DNA of 64,000 bases from Rhodoferax sp. WC2427 (GTDB lineage: Bacteria; Pseudomonadota; Gammaproteobacteria; Burkholderiales; Burkholderiaceae_C): contig NZ_CP162006.1 in assembly GCF_040822085.1 (NCBI RefSeq), positions 1,984,001-2,048,000 on the forward strand, written 5' to 3'. Numbering within the stretch: position 1 is the first letter of the stretch; each line of letters begins with the position of its first letter. A model generated the notes under the pieces. That model saw only the letters and a program-made list of their open reading frames with translations, made no database searches and was not told the origin of the DNA. This document shows positions 46,691 through 56,545 of the stretch, piece after piece. Made by a program: the position numbers and the translations under genes.

Positions 46691-47512
46691 TTACTTGGCT
46701 TGCTTGAAGTATTTGTCGTTGATGGCCTGGTAGCTGCCATCGGCCTTGATGTCGGCCAGACCCTTGTTGATCTGGGCCAGCAGCTCGGCGTTGCCCTTTT
46801 TCACGGCCACGCCGTAGAACTCGGGGGCAAAGCCTGCGTCGCTGATGGATTTGAAGCCCGCGCTGGGGTTGTTGGCCAGGTAGTGGATGACCACGCCGTT
46901 GTCGGCCACCACCGCGTCCACGCCGCCTGCAGCCAGCTCGGCCAGGGCCAGCGGGGTGGATTCGAAGCGCTTGATGTTGGTGCTGGTTTTGCCTTGCAGC
47001 TTGACCACCACCTCTTCGCCGGTGGTGCCGGTTTGCACGCCGATCTTTTTCTTCTTCAGGTCGTCCAGCTTGGCGACGGTGGATGTGGCAGGCACGGCGA
47101 TCAGCTGGCTGGCCTCAAAGTAGGGGTCCGAGAAGTCCATGGTTTGCTTGCGCTCGTCGGTGATGGTGATGGCCGACACCAGCACATCGCGGTCGCCCTG
47201 GGCCAGCGCGGTGAAGGCGCCTTCCCATGGGGTGCTGACAAACTTCACTTCCAGCCCGGCTTTCTGGGCCGCAGCGCGCAGCACGTCCATGTCGAAGCCG
47301 ACGATTTCGCCTTTTTCGTTCTGGAATTCAAACGGCGCGTAGGTCGGGTCGGTGCCCACGGTGATGACCTTGGCCGCTGGTGCGGGTGCTGCCGGTGTCG
47401 AAGCAGCAGGCTCGGCCGCCACGGGAGCCGGTGGTGTTTTGCCGCAGCCGCTGAGGAACAGGCCCACGGACAGGGCGGCGACGGACTGGAGGAACTGGCG
47501 TTTGAAAGTCAT
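46691..47512 (-). CDS. amino-acid ABC transporter substrate-binding lipoprotein
   Basis: This 273-residue type-II binding protein (bacterial family 3) is a lipoprotein: signal peptide with lipobox LFLSGC at residues 18-23. A Pro/Ala linker (about 25-48) precedes the mature domain, which starts VITVGTDPTYAPFEFQNEKG. The family signature GFDMDVLRAAA and the arginine-binding VSAITITDERKQTMDFSDPY are present. It should bind a polar amino acid or a derivative. With mmuM downstream, S-methylmethionine or methionine is a reasonable guess. Confidence 0.9.
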   Translation of the reverse strand: MTFKRQFLQSVAALSVGLFLSGCGKTPPAPVAAEPAASTPAAPAPAAKVITVGTDPTYAPFEFQNEKGEIVGFDMDVLRAAAQKAGLEVKFVSTPWEGAFTALAQGDRDVLVSAITITDERKQTMDFSDPYFEASQLIAVPATSTVAKLDDLKKKKIGVQTGTTGEEVVVKLQGKTSTNIKRFESTPLALAELAAGGVDAVVADNGVVIHYLANNPSAGFKSISDAGFAPEFYGVAVKKGNAELLAQINKGLADIKADGSYQAINDKYFKQAK

Positions 47513-47630
47513 GGAAAGTGCCGCCCGGGGCGGCTGGTGGGTTTTGGACAGGGGGAGATTATGCGGGCCGGAGGTGGGCCGTTCGGCTCTATGCATATAC
47601 AAAACCCCGGCTAAGTACCGCCGGTATGCA

Positions 47631-48536
47631 TCACCCCGCCCACTGCGCCACCGTGCTGCGGATCAGTTCCAGCGTGGCCTGCTGGGTCAGGGTGCTGGGG
47701 CGCAGCGAGCTGGTGGCCAGCGAAACCTTGGTGCGCAGGGCGGGTTGGTGGATGGCGCGGGTGGTGAAGGCCGAGGGGCGGATCGAGCTGGCCACTGCGT
47801 GGCGCGACAGCAGAGCGCAGCCTGCGCCGTCGGCCACCAGGTCCAGGATGGCGGCCACGCCGTCGATTTCCAGCGCCACCATCGGGCGGCAGCCGATCTT
47901 GGCCATTTCGGCCTCCACGTGCATGCGGATGGCGTTGGGGCGGCTGGGGATGACCAGCGGCAATTGGGCGATGGCTTTGAGCGAAATCGGCGCGGGCGGC
48001 GGGTCTTCGGGCAGGCCGGGCGGTCGGGGTTGCACCAGCAGCAGCTCTTCTTCCATCAGGGGGCTGATGTCGGTTTCGGCCGTGCTTTGGGCGTTGTAAA
48101 GCAGGGCAATATCCAGCCGTCCGCTGACCAGCGACTGCTGCAAATCCACCGACAGGCCTTCGCGGATCGACAGGGCGGCGTCAGGCATCTGCTGGCGAAA
48201 GGCGCGCGTCAGCGGCACGGTGAGCACCCGCGCCAGGCTGCTGGGCAGGCCAATCGCCACCCGGCCCGCCAGCCCGCCGCGCACGCGGCCCAGCTCTTCG
48301 CGGGCGCGCTCGACCTGGTGCAGGATGCCGCGGCCATGCTCCAGCAGCAGCTTGCCCGCCTCGGTGGGCGTGGCCCCGCGGCCATTGCGCACCAGCAGGT
48401 TTTGGCGCAGCTCCACCTCCAGCAGGCGCACCTGGCGGCTCAGGGCGGGCTGGGCCATGTCCAGCGCCACGGCGGCGCGGGTGAAGCTGCCGAGTTCGGC
48501 GACGCGGACGAAATACTCGATTTGTTTCAGATCCAT
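47631..48536 (-). CDS. LysR-family regulator, probable PmdR
   Basis: This 301-residue protein has a helix-turn-helix (residues 1-60; GSFTRAAVALDMAQPALSRQ) and an effector domain with ISIREGLSVDLQQSLVSG-like CbnR/CynR character. It is divergent from the protocatechuate genes with a 121-bp spacer, the position of PmdR in Comamonas, so it likely activates them with an intermediate as inducer. The symbol is not assigned because only position supports it. Confidence 0.87.
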   Translation of the reverse strand: MDLKQIEYFVRVAELGSFTRAAVALDMAQPALSRQVRLLEVELRQNLLVRNGRGATPTEAGKLLLEHGRGILHQVERAREELGRVRGGLAGRVAIGLPSSLARVLTVPLTRAFRQQMPDAALSIREGLSVDLQQSLVSGRLDIALLYNAQSTAETDISPLMEEELLLVQPRPPGLPEDPPPAPISLKAIAQLPLVIPSRPNAIRMHVEAEMAKIGCRPMVALEIDGVAAILDLVADGAGCALLSRHAVASSIRPSAFTTRAIHQPALRTKVSLATSSLRPSTLTQQATLELIRSTVAQWAG

Positions 48537-48562
48537 ATGGGGGCTAGGTGGTTACCCTATAT

Positions 48563-48608
48563 TTGCTATATCGACAGTCTTATTATGCCGAATTGCTATA
48601 GCTGATAG
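48563..48608. promoter_or_regulatory. two direct repeats in the LysR / pmd divergent spacer
   Basis: TTGCTATA occurs at 48563-48570 and 48593-48600, exactly 30 bp apart (about three helix turns). The bases beyond it are similar (TCGACAG and GCTGATAG). The spacer is notably A/T-rich against its surroundings. This fits a LysR binding region with promoter; no -35/-10 pair is proposed with confidence. Confidence 0.45.
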
Positions 48609-48657
48609 AAACCGGGGGGCCTTGGTTTTGGGCTCTTGCATGGCCACAATGGCAGCC

Positions 48658-49347
48658 ATGACAACACCTCTTACCGGTATTTCTTCGATGGCCACCCGCC
48701 TGCTGTTGGCGGAGTTGCTGGCAGGTTTCACCCAGCGCACGGGTGTGCGCGTGGACATGGCATCGGTGGGCGGTGTCGATGCCGCCAAGCGGGTGCAGGC
48801 AGGCGAGGCCTTTGACGTGGTGGTGCTGGCGTCGGACGCGATCGACAAGCTGGCGGCCGCAGGCCATCTGCGTGCGGGCTCCCGGGTGGACCTGGTCCGC
48901 TCTGGGGTGGCGGTGGCGGTGCGTGCGGGTGCGCACCAGCCCGATATTTCTTCCGAAGATGCCGTGCGCGCCGCCGTGCTGGCCGCCCGCAGCATCAGCT
49001 ATTCCACCGGCCCCAGTGGCGTGGCACTGGCCAAGCTGTTCGAGCGCTGGGGCATTGCCGAGCAGATCCAGAGCCGCATTGTCCAGGCCCCGCCCGGCGT
49101 GCCCGTGGGGGCGTTGGTGGCACGCGGCGAGGTGGAGCTGGGTTTCCAGCAACTGAGTGAACTGCTGCCGCTGGAGGGCATCACCATCCTGGGGCCGCTG
49201 CCACCGGCCATCCAGGTCACCACGATTTTCTCCGCCGGTGTGGCCACCACCAGCGTGCAGCCGGATGCCGTGCGGGCCCTGCTGGAGTACCTGGCATCCC
49301 CCGAGGTGGCCGAAGCCAAACGCCATCAGGGTATGGACCCTGTTTAA
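48658..49347 (+). CDS. ModA-like substrate-binding-fold protein without signal peptide
   Basis: This protein of about 229 residues begins almost directly with the mature fold (STMATRLLL-like opening, GFTQRTGVRVDMASVGGVD). It has the molybdate-binding-family run QAGEAFDVVVLASDAIDKL near 46 and SISYSTGPSGVALAKLFERWG near 118. No signal peptide precedes it with any of the three possible ATG starts (48640, 48649, 48658), so it should be cytosolic. It is the first gene of the pmd operon, where Comamonas has pmdU (oxalomesaconate tautomerase) and pmdK (transporter). Its role is unknown; a sensor or enzyme role is speculation. Confidence 0.8.
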   Translation: MTTPLTGISSMATRLLLAELLAGFTQRTGVRVDMASVGGVDAAKRVQAGEAFDVVVLASDAIDKLAAAGHLRAGSRVDLVRSGVAVAVRAGAHQPDISSEDAVRAAVLAARSISYSTGPSGVALAKLFERWGIAEQIQSRIVQAPPGVPVGALVARGEVELGFQQLSELLPLEGITILGPLPPAIQVTTIFSAGVATTSVQPDAVRALLEYLASPEVAEAKRHQGMDPV

Positions 49348-49390
49348 GAGCTTGCCTGCAGACTAAATTTAAACCAAGGAGACGCGCACC

Positions 49391-50431
49391 ATGACCAAAC
49401 CCCTGATCATCGACTGCCACGGCCACTACACCACGGCCCCCAAATCGCTGGAAAACTGGCGCAACCAGCAGATCGCCGGTATCAAAGACCCGGCCATGAT
49501 GCCCAAGGTGTCCGACCTGAAGATCAGCGACGACGAACTCATCGAAACCATCGAATCCAACCAGTTGCGCCTGATGAAAGAGCGCGGCAGCGACCTGACC
49601 ATCTTCAGCCCGCGCGCCAGCTTCATGGCCCACCACATTGGCGACTTCAATGTGTCCAGCACCTGGGCGGCGATTTGCAACGAACTCTGCTACCGCGTGG
49701 CGCAGTTGTTTCCACAGCACTTCATCGGCGCGGCCATGCTGCCGCAAAGCCCCGGTGTGGACCCGGCCACCTGCATCCCCGAGCTGGAAAAGTGCGTCAA
49801 GGAATACGGCAACGTCGGCATTAACCTGAACCCGGACCCGAGCGGCGGCCACTGGAATTCGCCCCCGCTGAGCGACAAGGCCTGGTACCCCATCTACGAG
49901 AAGATGGTGGAGTACGACATCCCCGCCATGATCCATGTGAGCACCAGCTGTAACGCCTGTTTCCACACCACCGGTGCGCACTACCTGAACGCCGACACCA
50001 CCGCTTTCATGCAGTGCCTGACCAGCGACCTGTTCAAGGAATTCCCCACGCTGCGCTTTCTGATTCCGCACGGCGGCGGCGCAGTGCCTTACCACTGGGG
50101 CCGCTTCCGGGGCTTGGCGCAAGAGCTGAAAAAGCCGCTGCTGAGCGAGCACCTGCTGAACAACATCTACTTCGACACCTGCGTGTACCACCAGCCCGGC
50201 ATTGACCTGCTCAACACCGTGATCCCGGTGAAGAACGTGCTGTTTGCCAGCGAGATGATCGGCGCGGTGCGTGGCATCGACCCTGAAACCGGCAACTACT
50301 ACGACGACACCAAGCGCTACATCGAAGCATCCAAAATTTTGAGCGATGCCGACCGCGCGCAGATCTACGAGGGCAACGCCCGCCGCGTCTTCCCGCGTTT
50401 GGATGCCGCATTGAAGGCCCAAGGCCGCTAA
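49391..50431 (+). CDS. pmdE: 4-oxalomesaconate hydratase
   Basis: This 346-residue amidohydrolase-superfamily enzyme (LigJ/PmdE type) adds water to 4-oxalomesaconate to give 4-carboxy-4-hydroxy-2-oxoadipate. DCHGHY at residues 8-13 supplies metal ligands. [17 protein letters not shown] (near 222) and [13 protein letters not shown] (near 287) are characteristic of LigJ. AAGGAGA precedes ATG 49391. It is the first enzyme of the run E-F-D-A-B-C that matches Comamonas pmd order. Confidence 0.93.
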   Translation: MTKPLIIDCHGHYTTAPKSLENWRNQQIAGIKDPAMMPKVSDLKISDDELIETIESNQLRLMKERGSDLTIFSPRASFMAHHIGDFNVSSTWAAICNELCYRVAQLFPQHFIGAAMLPQSPGVDPATCIPELEKCVKEYGNVGINLNPDPSGGHWNSPPLSDKAWYPIYEKMVEYDIPAMIHVSTSCNACFHTTGAHYLNADTTAFMQCLTSDLFKEFPTLRFLIPHGGGAVPYHWGRFRGLAQELKKPLLSEHLLNNIYFDTCVYHQPGIDLLNTVIPVKNVLFASEMIGAVRGIDPETGNYYDDTKRYIEASKILSDADRAQIYEGNARRVFPRLDAALKAQGR

Positions 50432-50448
50432 CTCTCCAGGAGACACAT

Positions 50449-51138
50449 ATGAGCATGAACAACCTCGGCATCGTCAAACGCAACATCACCCGCGCCGACC
50501 CGGCCGCCGTTGAGCGCCTGTCCAAACTCGGCGTGGCCACCATCCACGAGGCCATGGGCCGCGTCGGCCTGATGAAGCCCTACATGCGCCCCGTCTACCA
50601 GGGCGCCAAGATCTGCGGCACCGCAGTCACCGTGCTGCTGCAGCCTGGCGACAACTGGATGATGCACGTGGCGGCAGAGCAGCTACAGCCCGGCGACGTG
50701 GCCGTGGCCGCCTGCACCACCGAAAACGAGGACGGCTTCTTTGGCGACCTGCTGGCCACCAGCTTCCAGGCCCGCGGTGCCAAGGGCCTGATCATCGACG
50801 GCGGCGTGCGCGACGTGGACGAGCTGCAAAAAATGGGCTTCCCGGTGTTCAGCAAAGCCATCCATGCCAAGGGCACGATCAAGGCCACGCTGGGTTCGGT
50901 CAACGTGCAGATCATCTGCGCCGGTGCCATCGTCAACCCCGGTGACGTGGTGGTTGCCGACGTGGACGGCGTGGTGGTGGTGCCCGCCGCCATCGCCATG
51001 CAAGTGGCCGAAACGGCCGAGCACCGCGAAAGCTTCGAAGGCGAAAAGCGCGCCAAGCTGGCCGCCGGTGTGCTGGGCCTGGACATGTACAAGATGCGCG
51101 AACCGCTGGAAAAGGCCGGCCTCAAATATATAGACTGA
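50449..51138 (+). CDS. pmdF: 4-carboxy-4-hydroxy-2-oxoadipate aldolase
   Basis: This 229-residue class II aldolase of the RraA-like fold (LigK/ProA/PmdF) splits 4-carboxy-4-hydroxy-2-oxoadipate into pyruvate and oxaloacetate. Diagnostic stretches are [14 protein letters not shown] (near 115) and [15 protein letters not shown] (near 165). AGGAGA precedes ATG 50449, 17 bp after pmdE. Its TGA stop is directly followed by a dispersed hairpin repeat before pmdD. Confidence 0.93.
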   Translation: MSMNNLGIVKRNITRADPAAVERLSKLGVATIHEAMGRVGLMKPYMRPVYQGAKICGTAVTVLLQPGDNWMMHVAAEQLQPGDVAVAACTTENEDGFFGDLLATSFQARGAKGLIIDGGVRDVDELQKMGFPVFSKAIHAKGTIKATLGSVNVQIICAGAIVNPGDVVVADVDGVVVVPAAIAMQVAETAEHRESFEGEKRAKLAAGVLGLDMYKMREPLEKAGLKYID

Positions 51139-51203
51139 ATTTAAAGAAATTAGGCCGCTCACGCTGATGGAATAAGCGTGAGCAGCTACCAAGTTAATAG
51201 CAT
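51139..51203 (-). repeat. dispersed hairpin repeat, copy 10, inside the pmd operon
   Basis: It is inverted relative to most copies: ATTTAAAGAAATTAGGCC, then a perfect 9-bp stem GCTCACGCT/AGCGTGAGC, and AGCAGCTACCAAGTTAATAG. It starts one base after the pmdF stop and separates pmdF from pmdD. It could attenuate or stabilise the mRNA between the two genes. Confidence 0.85.
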
Positions 51204-51219
51204 GATGGAGGAGACACCC

Positions 51220-52133
51220 ATGGAATTCACCAAGACCCCGGGCTGGATGGACTGGTACACCGGCCCCAGCAAACCCCGTTTTGTGCTGCCCGCAGGCGCA
51301 GTGGACGCGCACTGCCACGTGTTCGGCCCCGGCGCGGAGTTCCCATTCGCCCCCGAGCGCAAGTACACCCCTTGCGATGCCTCCAAGGCCCAGCTGTTTG
51401 CCCTGCGCGACCACCTGGGGTTTGCCAAGAACGTGGTGGTGCAGGCCACCTGCCACGGCTCGGACAACAGCGCCATGGTCGATGCGCTGAAAGCCTCCAA
51501 CGGACGGGCACGCGGCGTGGCCACCGTCAAGCGCAGCATCAGCGACGCGGAAATCCAGGCCATGCACGATGCCGGTGTGCGCGGCGTGCGCTTCAACTTC
51601 GTCAAGCGGCTGGTGGACTTCACCCCCAAGGACGAGCTGCTGGAAATCGCCACCCGCATCCATAAATGGGGCTGGCACGTGGTGATCTACTTTGAAGCGG
51701 TCGATTTGCCCGAGCTGTGGGACTTCTTCACCGCGCTGCCCACCACCGTGGTGGTGGACCACATGGGCCGGCCTGACGTGGCACTGCCGGTGGACGGCCC
51801 GCAGTTCGCGCTGTTCGAAAAATTTATGCGCGAGCACACCAACGTGTGGAGCAAGGTGACCTGCCCCGAGCGCCTGAGCGTAACCGGCCCCAAGGCCTTG
51901 AACGGCGAGCAAAACGCCTACCAGGATGTGGTTCCGTTCGCCAAGCGCATCGTTGAGCAGTTCCCCGACCGCGTGCTCTGGGGCACCGATTGGCCGCACC
52001 CCAACCTGAAGGACCACATGCCCGACGACGGCCTGCTGGTGGACTTCATTCCGCATATCGCGCCCACCGCCGAGCTGCAAAAGAAATTGCTCGTGGACAA
52101 CCCCAACCGCCTGTACTGGCCCGAGGAACAGTA

Positions 52134-52134
<1 letters not shown>
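51220..52134 (+). CDS. pmdD: 2-pyrone-4,6-dicarboxylate lactonase
   Basis: This 304-residue amidohydrolase (LigI/PmdD) opens 2-pyrone-4,6-dicarboxylate to oxalomesaconate. VDAHCHVFGPG (near 31) carries the substrate/metal histidines; VVVDHMGRPD (near 180) and VLWGTDWPHPNL (near 247) are conserved. ATG 51220 follows GGAGGAGA; longer starts run into the repeat. Its TAA overlaps the pmdA start by one base (TAATG). Confidence 0.94.
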
Positions 52135-53432
<1,298 letters not shown>

Positions 53433-53433
<1 letters not shown>

Positions 53434-54395
53434 TGGCTAAAACCATCAAAGTCGCCCTGGCGGGCGCAGGCGCCTTCGGCACCAAACACCTGGACGCAAT
53501 TGCCCTGATCGACGGCGTGGAAGCCGTGTCGGTGATCGGCCGCGATATGGAAAAAACCCGCGAAGTGGCGGCCAAGTACGGCATTAAGCACGTTACCGAC
53601 GACCTGGCCCACAGCCTGGCGCTGCCCGAGGTGGATGCGGTCATCTTGTGCACGCCCACGCAGATGCACGCCTCGCAAACCCTGCAATGCCTGCAGGCCG
53701 GCAAGCACGTGCAGGTCGAGATTCCGCTGGCCGACACCCTGGCCGGTGCCGAGCAGGTCGCCGCCCTGGCCGCCACCTCCGGCCTGGTGGCCATGGTCGG
53801 CCACACCCGCCGCTTCAACCCCAGCCACCAGTACGTGCACCAGAAAATTGAAGCGGGCCAGTTCAACATCCAGCAAATGGATGTGCAAACCTACTTCTTC
53901 CGCCGCACCAACATCAACGCCCTGGGCGAAGCCCGCAGCTGGACCGACCACCTGCTGTGGCACCACGCGGCCCACACCGTCGACCTGTTCGCCTACCAGT
54001 GCGGCAGCCCCGTCGTGCAGGCCCACGCCGTGCAAGGCCCGATCCACCCGACCCTGGGCATTGCCATGGACATGAGCATCCAGCTCAAGGCCGCCAATGG
54101 CGCGATTTGCACCTTGAGCTTGAGCTTCAACAACGACGGCCCGCTGGGCACCTTCTTCCGCTACATCGGCGACAGCGCGACCTACCTGGCCCGCTACGAC
54201 GACCTGTACACGGCCAAGGACGAAAAGATCGACGTGAGCAAGGTGGCGGTCTCGATGAACGGCATCGAACTGCAAGACCGCGAGTTCTTCAGCGCCATCC
54301 GCGAAGGCCGCGAACCCAACAGCAGCGTTGCCAAGGTGCTGCCCTGCTACCGCGTGCTGCACCAGCTGGAGCAGCAGCTGAACGCCGCGGGTTAA
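53433..54395 (+). CDS. pmdC: 4-carboxy-2-hydroxymuconate-6-semialdehyde dehydrogenase
   Basis: This 320-residue NADP-dependent oxidoreductase of the Gfo/Idh/MocA family (LigC/PmdC) turns the ring-cleavage product into 2-pyrone-4,6-dicarboxylate. The nucleotide loop is ALAGAGAFGTKHL (near 9). VGHTRRFNPSHQYVHQKIE near 127 and LLWHHAAHTVDLF near 178 are characteristic. It is the last gene of the operon; a short GCTGCG/CGCAGC hairpin follows at 54397-54414. Confidence 0.94.
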
Positions 54396-54435
54396 GGCTG
54401 CGGAGTAACGCAGCAGGCGGACTAGCTTGCAGTCG

Positions 54436-54867
54436 TCAAGCCGCAACCACCCGCAGCTTACCGAAATAGCTGCGGTAGGGCTTGGCATCGCGGCTGAGCA
54501 CGGTCAGGTTGGTGACGGCGGCGTGGGCACCGATGAAGAAGTCGGGCAGCGGCGCGGTTTTGGTTCCGCCGCGCGCCCGGTACTGCCGAAACGCCTGCGC
54601 TGCCAGTGCTGCGCTCGACCAGGGCAGGGCGCTGCGCAAGGTGGTAAACACCTCCAGCATCGCATCCAGTGCAGCAGGGGCTGTGCCGGGCACCAGCAGT
54701 TCGGCGTAAATCAGGGCGTTGATGTGCAGGGGGCCTTGTTCGCTGCAGGCTTGCAGCTGGTCGATGGCCCAGTTGTGCCAGGGGCTGGCGCTGTCCATGC
54801 AGTCGATCCACACATTGCTGTCCACCAGGTAGCCGCTGCCACCGTCGTAATGGGCCAGTGTGGCCAT
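54436..54867 (-). CDS. PIN-domain toxin (VapC-like)
   Basis: This 143-residue PIN-domain RNase-type protein has the acidic residues in LVDSNVWIDCMD (Asp16 and Asp22 region), the Glu in LIYAELLVP (near 56) and the C-terminal LPDFFIGAHAAVTNLTVLSRD (near 107-125). It begins 3 bp after the antitoxin stop, the usual antitoxin-first order. It should cleave RNA when free of antitoxin. It is convergent with pmdC. Confidence 0.88.
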   Translation of the reverse strand: MATLAHYDGGSGYLVDSNVWIDCMDSASPWHNWAIDQLQACSEQGPLHINALIYAELLVPGTAPAALDAMLEVFTTLRSALPWSSAALAAQAFRQYRARGGTKTAPLPDFFIGAHAAVTNLTVLSRDAKPYRSYFGKLRVVAA

Positions 54868-54870
54868 GGT

Positions 54871-55119
54871 TTAGCCGCGCAAAAAGGCCATGATTTCGTC
54901 CGCGCCCAGCTGCTGGAATTCAGGAGCCATGCTTTTGCGGGCTTGCGCAGCGGCTTTGCGCAGCTGGGCTCGGCGGTCGGTGGGGGTGGTGCTGGCCAGC
55001 TTCTGGATGATGATTTTGCCGCCCTCGTAGGTCACACTGACTTCACTGCCGGGCAGTACGCCCGAGGCGGTGCGCACGTCCTTGGGGATGGTGACCTGGC
55101 CTTTGTCGGTAACTTGCAT
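54871..55119 (-). CDS. AbrB/MazE-like antitoxin
   Basis: This 82-residue protein has an N-terminal SpoVT/AbrB swapped-hairpin DNA-binding domain (MQVTDKGQVTIPKDVRTASG) and a C-terminal acidic/hydrophobic tail that would bind the PIN toxin. It starts at ATG 55119 and forms a two-gene unit with the toxin at 54436. It likely represses its own promoter. Confidence 0.88.
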   Translation of the reverse strand: MQVTDKGQVTIPKDVRTASGVLPGSEVSVTYEGGKIIIQKLASTTPTDRRAQLRKAAAQARKSMAPEFQQLGADEIMAFLRG

Positions 55120-55176
55120 GCTAGATCCTCGTTTAGTTGGAATTGGAAGTTGGAATCTTACGCCAATTGCTTCAAT

Positions 55177-55845
55177 TTACCCCAGCGTAAACGGCCCGCC
55201 CTTGGCCAGCGCCCGCTGGTACGCAGGCCGGGCGTGGATGCGCGCCAGGTAGGCCATCAGGCGGGGGCGTGATGCATTCAGCCCGCCACGGGCGGCGGCG
55301 GCTTCCAGGGGGAAGCTCAGCTGGATGTCGGCGCCGCTGAATTCTTCGCCCGCAAACCATAGGCTTTTGCCCAGCTCGGCTTCCATGAAGTCCAGGTGGG
55401 TGGTGATTTGCGGCAGGATGAAACTGCTCTTGACCTTGCCGCTGATGGCTTTGGCGATGGGCTTCACAAAGAAGGGCATGGGCGTGGCCTCGATCTTGTC
55501 GAACACCAGCTTGAGCAGCAGCGGCGGCATGGCCGAGCCTTCGGCGTAGTGCAGCCAGTAGCGAAAGCGCAGCCGCTCGGGCGTGCCCGGGGCGGGCGCC
55601 AGGCGGCCCTGGCCGTAGCGCTCAATGATGGTTTCGATGATGGCGCCCGATTCGGCCAGCACCAGCTCGCCGTCCGTCACCACCGGCGATTTGCCCAAGG
55701 GGTGCACCTTGCGCAGGCTGGGCGGGGCCAGCATGGTTTTGGCATCGCGCTGGTATTTTTCGAGCTGGTAGGGCAGTTCCAGTTCTTCCAGCAGCCACAG
55801 CACGCGCTGCGAGCGGGAATTGTTCAGATGGTGGACAGTGAGCAT
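55177..55845 (-). CDS. glutathione S-transferase
   Basis: This 222-residue GST has an N-terminal thioredoxin-like domain (LTVHHLNNSRSQRVLWLLEE, residues 2-21, with Ser11 as likely catalytic residue; KSPVVTDGELVLAESGAI near 53-70). A helical C-terminal domain contains FSGADIQLSFPLEAA near 169. It resembles the bacterial beta/omega-like GSTs. A dispersed repeat lies just upstream. The substrate is unknown. Confidence 0.9.
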   Translation of the reverse strand: MLTVHHLNNSRSQRVLWLLEELELPYQLEKYQRDAKTMLAPPSLRKVHPLGKSPVVTDGELVLAESGAIIETIIERYGQGRLAPAPGTPERLRFRYWLHYAEGSAMPPLLLKLVFDKIEATPMPFFVKPIAKAISGKVKSSFILPQITTHLDFMEAELGKSLWFAGEEFSGADIQLSFPLEAAAARGGLNASRPRLMAYLARIHARPAYQRALAKGGPFTLG

Positions 55846-55856
55846 GGTGTTCCGCT

Positions 55857-55925
55857 GGTTGCTATTAAAAAAAGAGCTGCTTGCGCTGATGTGGTAAGCG
55901 CAGGGTGCCTAAAAAGTGCTTAAAA
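55857..55925 (+). repeat. dispersed hairpin repeat, copy 11
   Basis: TTGCTATTAAAAAAAGAGCT, GCTTGCGCTGATGTGGTAAG, CGCAGGGTGCCTAAAAAGTG. It lies 12 bp upstream of the GST start, so unlike most copies it is at the 5-prime side of a gene. Confidence 0.7.
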
Positions 55926-56002
55926 ATACCCCATCTTTACAGGGGCATTGCAATTCGATGGAAAGCCCTTACAGAGGCGACCACGGCAGGTTTTATCATT
56001 TA

Positions 56003-56019
56003 ACTTAGCTGGACTAAGT
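56003..56019. promoter_or_regulatory. MarR-type operator dyad
   Basis: ACTTAG-CTGGA-CTAAGT is a perfect 6-bp dyad with 5-bp centre, 65 bp upstream of the proposed MarR start. The surrounding sequence is A/T-rich (TTATCATTTAACTTAG), fitting a promoter. Autoregulation of the MarR-efflux operon by this site is inference. Confidence 0.6.
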
Positions 56020-56083
56020 ATTTGCCGACATTTGCGTTTATAAACCCGGTGCCCGTTCTTTCTATTTACGTCCTGTTACTTCC

Positions 56084-56545
56084 TTGCATACCTCTTTGAC
56101 CGCCCAAGATTCCGCAGCCATGGTGATGGACGTGGTGCCTGCCGTGATGGATGCCATCCGCACGTCCATGCGCCACGGTGCGGATGGTAGTTTGTCGGTC
56201 CCGCAGTTCCGTTGTCTGAATTTCATCTCTCGCAGGCCCGGCTGTGCGATGGGCGAGATCGCGGCTTTCCTGGGGGTGACCATGCCCACCGCTTCGGCGA
56301 TGGCCGACCGGCTGGTCCAGGCCGGGCTGGTGCAGCCGCAAACCGCCAGCGGTGACCGCCGCCGCTCCCGGCTGGAAATCACCCCCAGCGGCCTGGCGCA
56401 GCTGGCGCTGATACAAGACCGGGCGCAAGGTGAACTTAAAGCGGTTCTGGCGGTCTGCACACCGCTGGAGCAACAAACATTGCAAGCCGGACTGGACGTA
56501 CTCTGGCGTATTTTTCGACCTTCCGAACCCACTCAAGCACCATGA
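56084..56545 (+). CDS. MarR-family transcriptional regulator
   Basis: This regulator of about 153 residues has the MarR winged helix: FRCLNFISRRPGCAMGEIAAF, LGVTMPTASAMADRLVQAG as recognition helix (near 64-82) and the wing DRRRSRLEITPSG (near 95). The start is uncertain: TTG 56084 opens the frame, ATG at 56120 or 56126 would shorten the N-terminus. Its stop overlaps the downstream periplasmic adaptor gene as ATGA, so it belongs to the efflux operon. It probably represses it until an exported compound binds. Confidence 0.85.
   Translation: MHTSLTAQDSAAMVMDVVPAVMDAIRTSMRHGADGSLSVPQFRCLNFISRRPGCAMGEIAAFLGVTMPTASAMADRLVQAGLVQPQTASGDRRRSRLEITPSGLAQLALIQDRAQGELKAVLAVCTPLEQQTLQAGLDVLWRIFRPSEPTQAP

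Noticed and set aside
54397..54414. Short hairpin after pmdC as an intrinsic terminator
   Set aside because: The 6-bp stem GCTGCG/CGCAGC has no T-run, so it was noted only in the pmdC entry.
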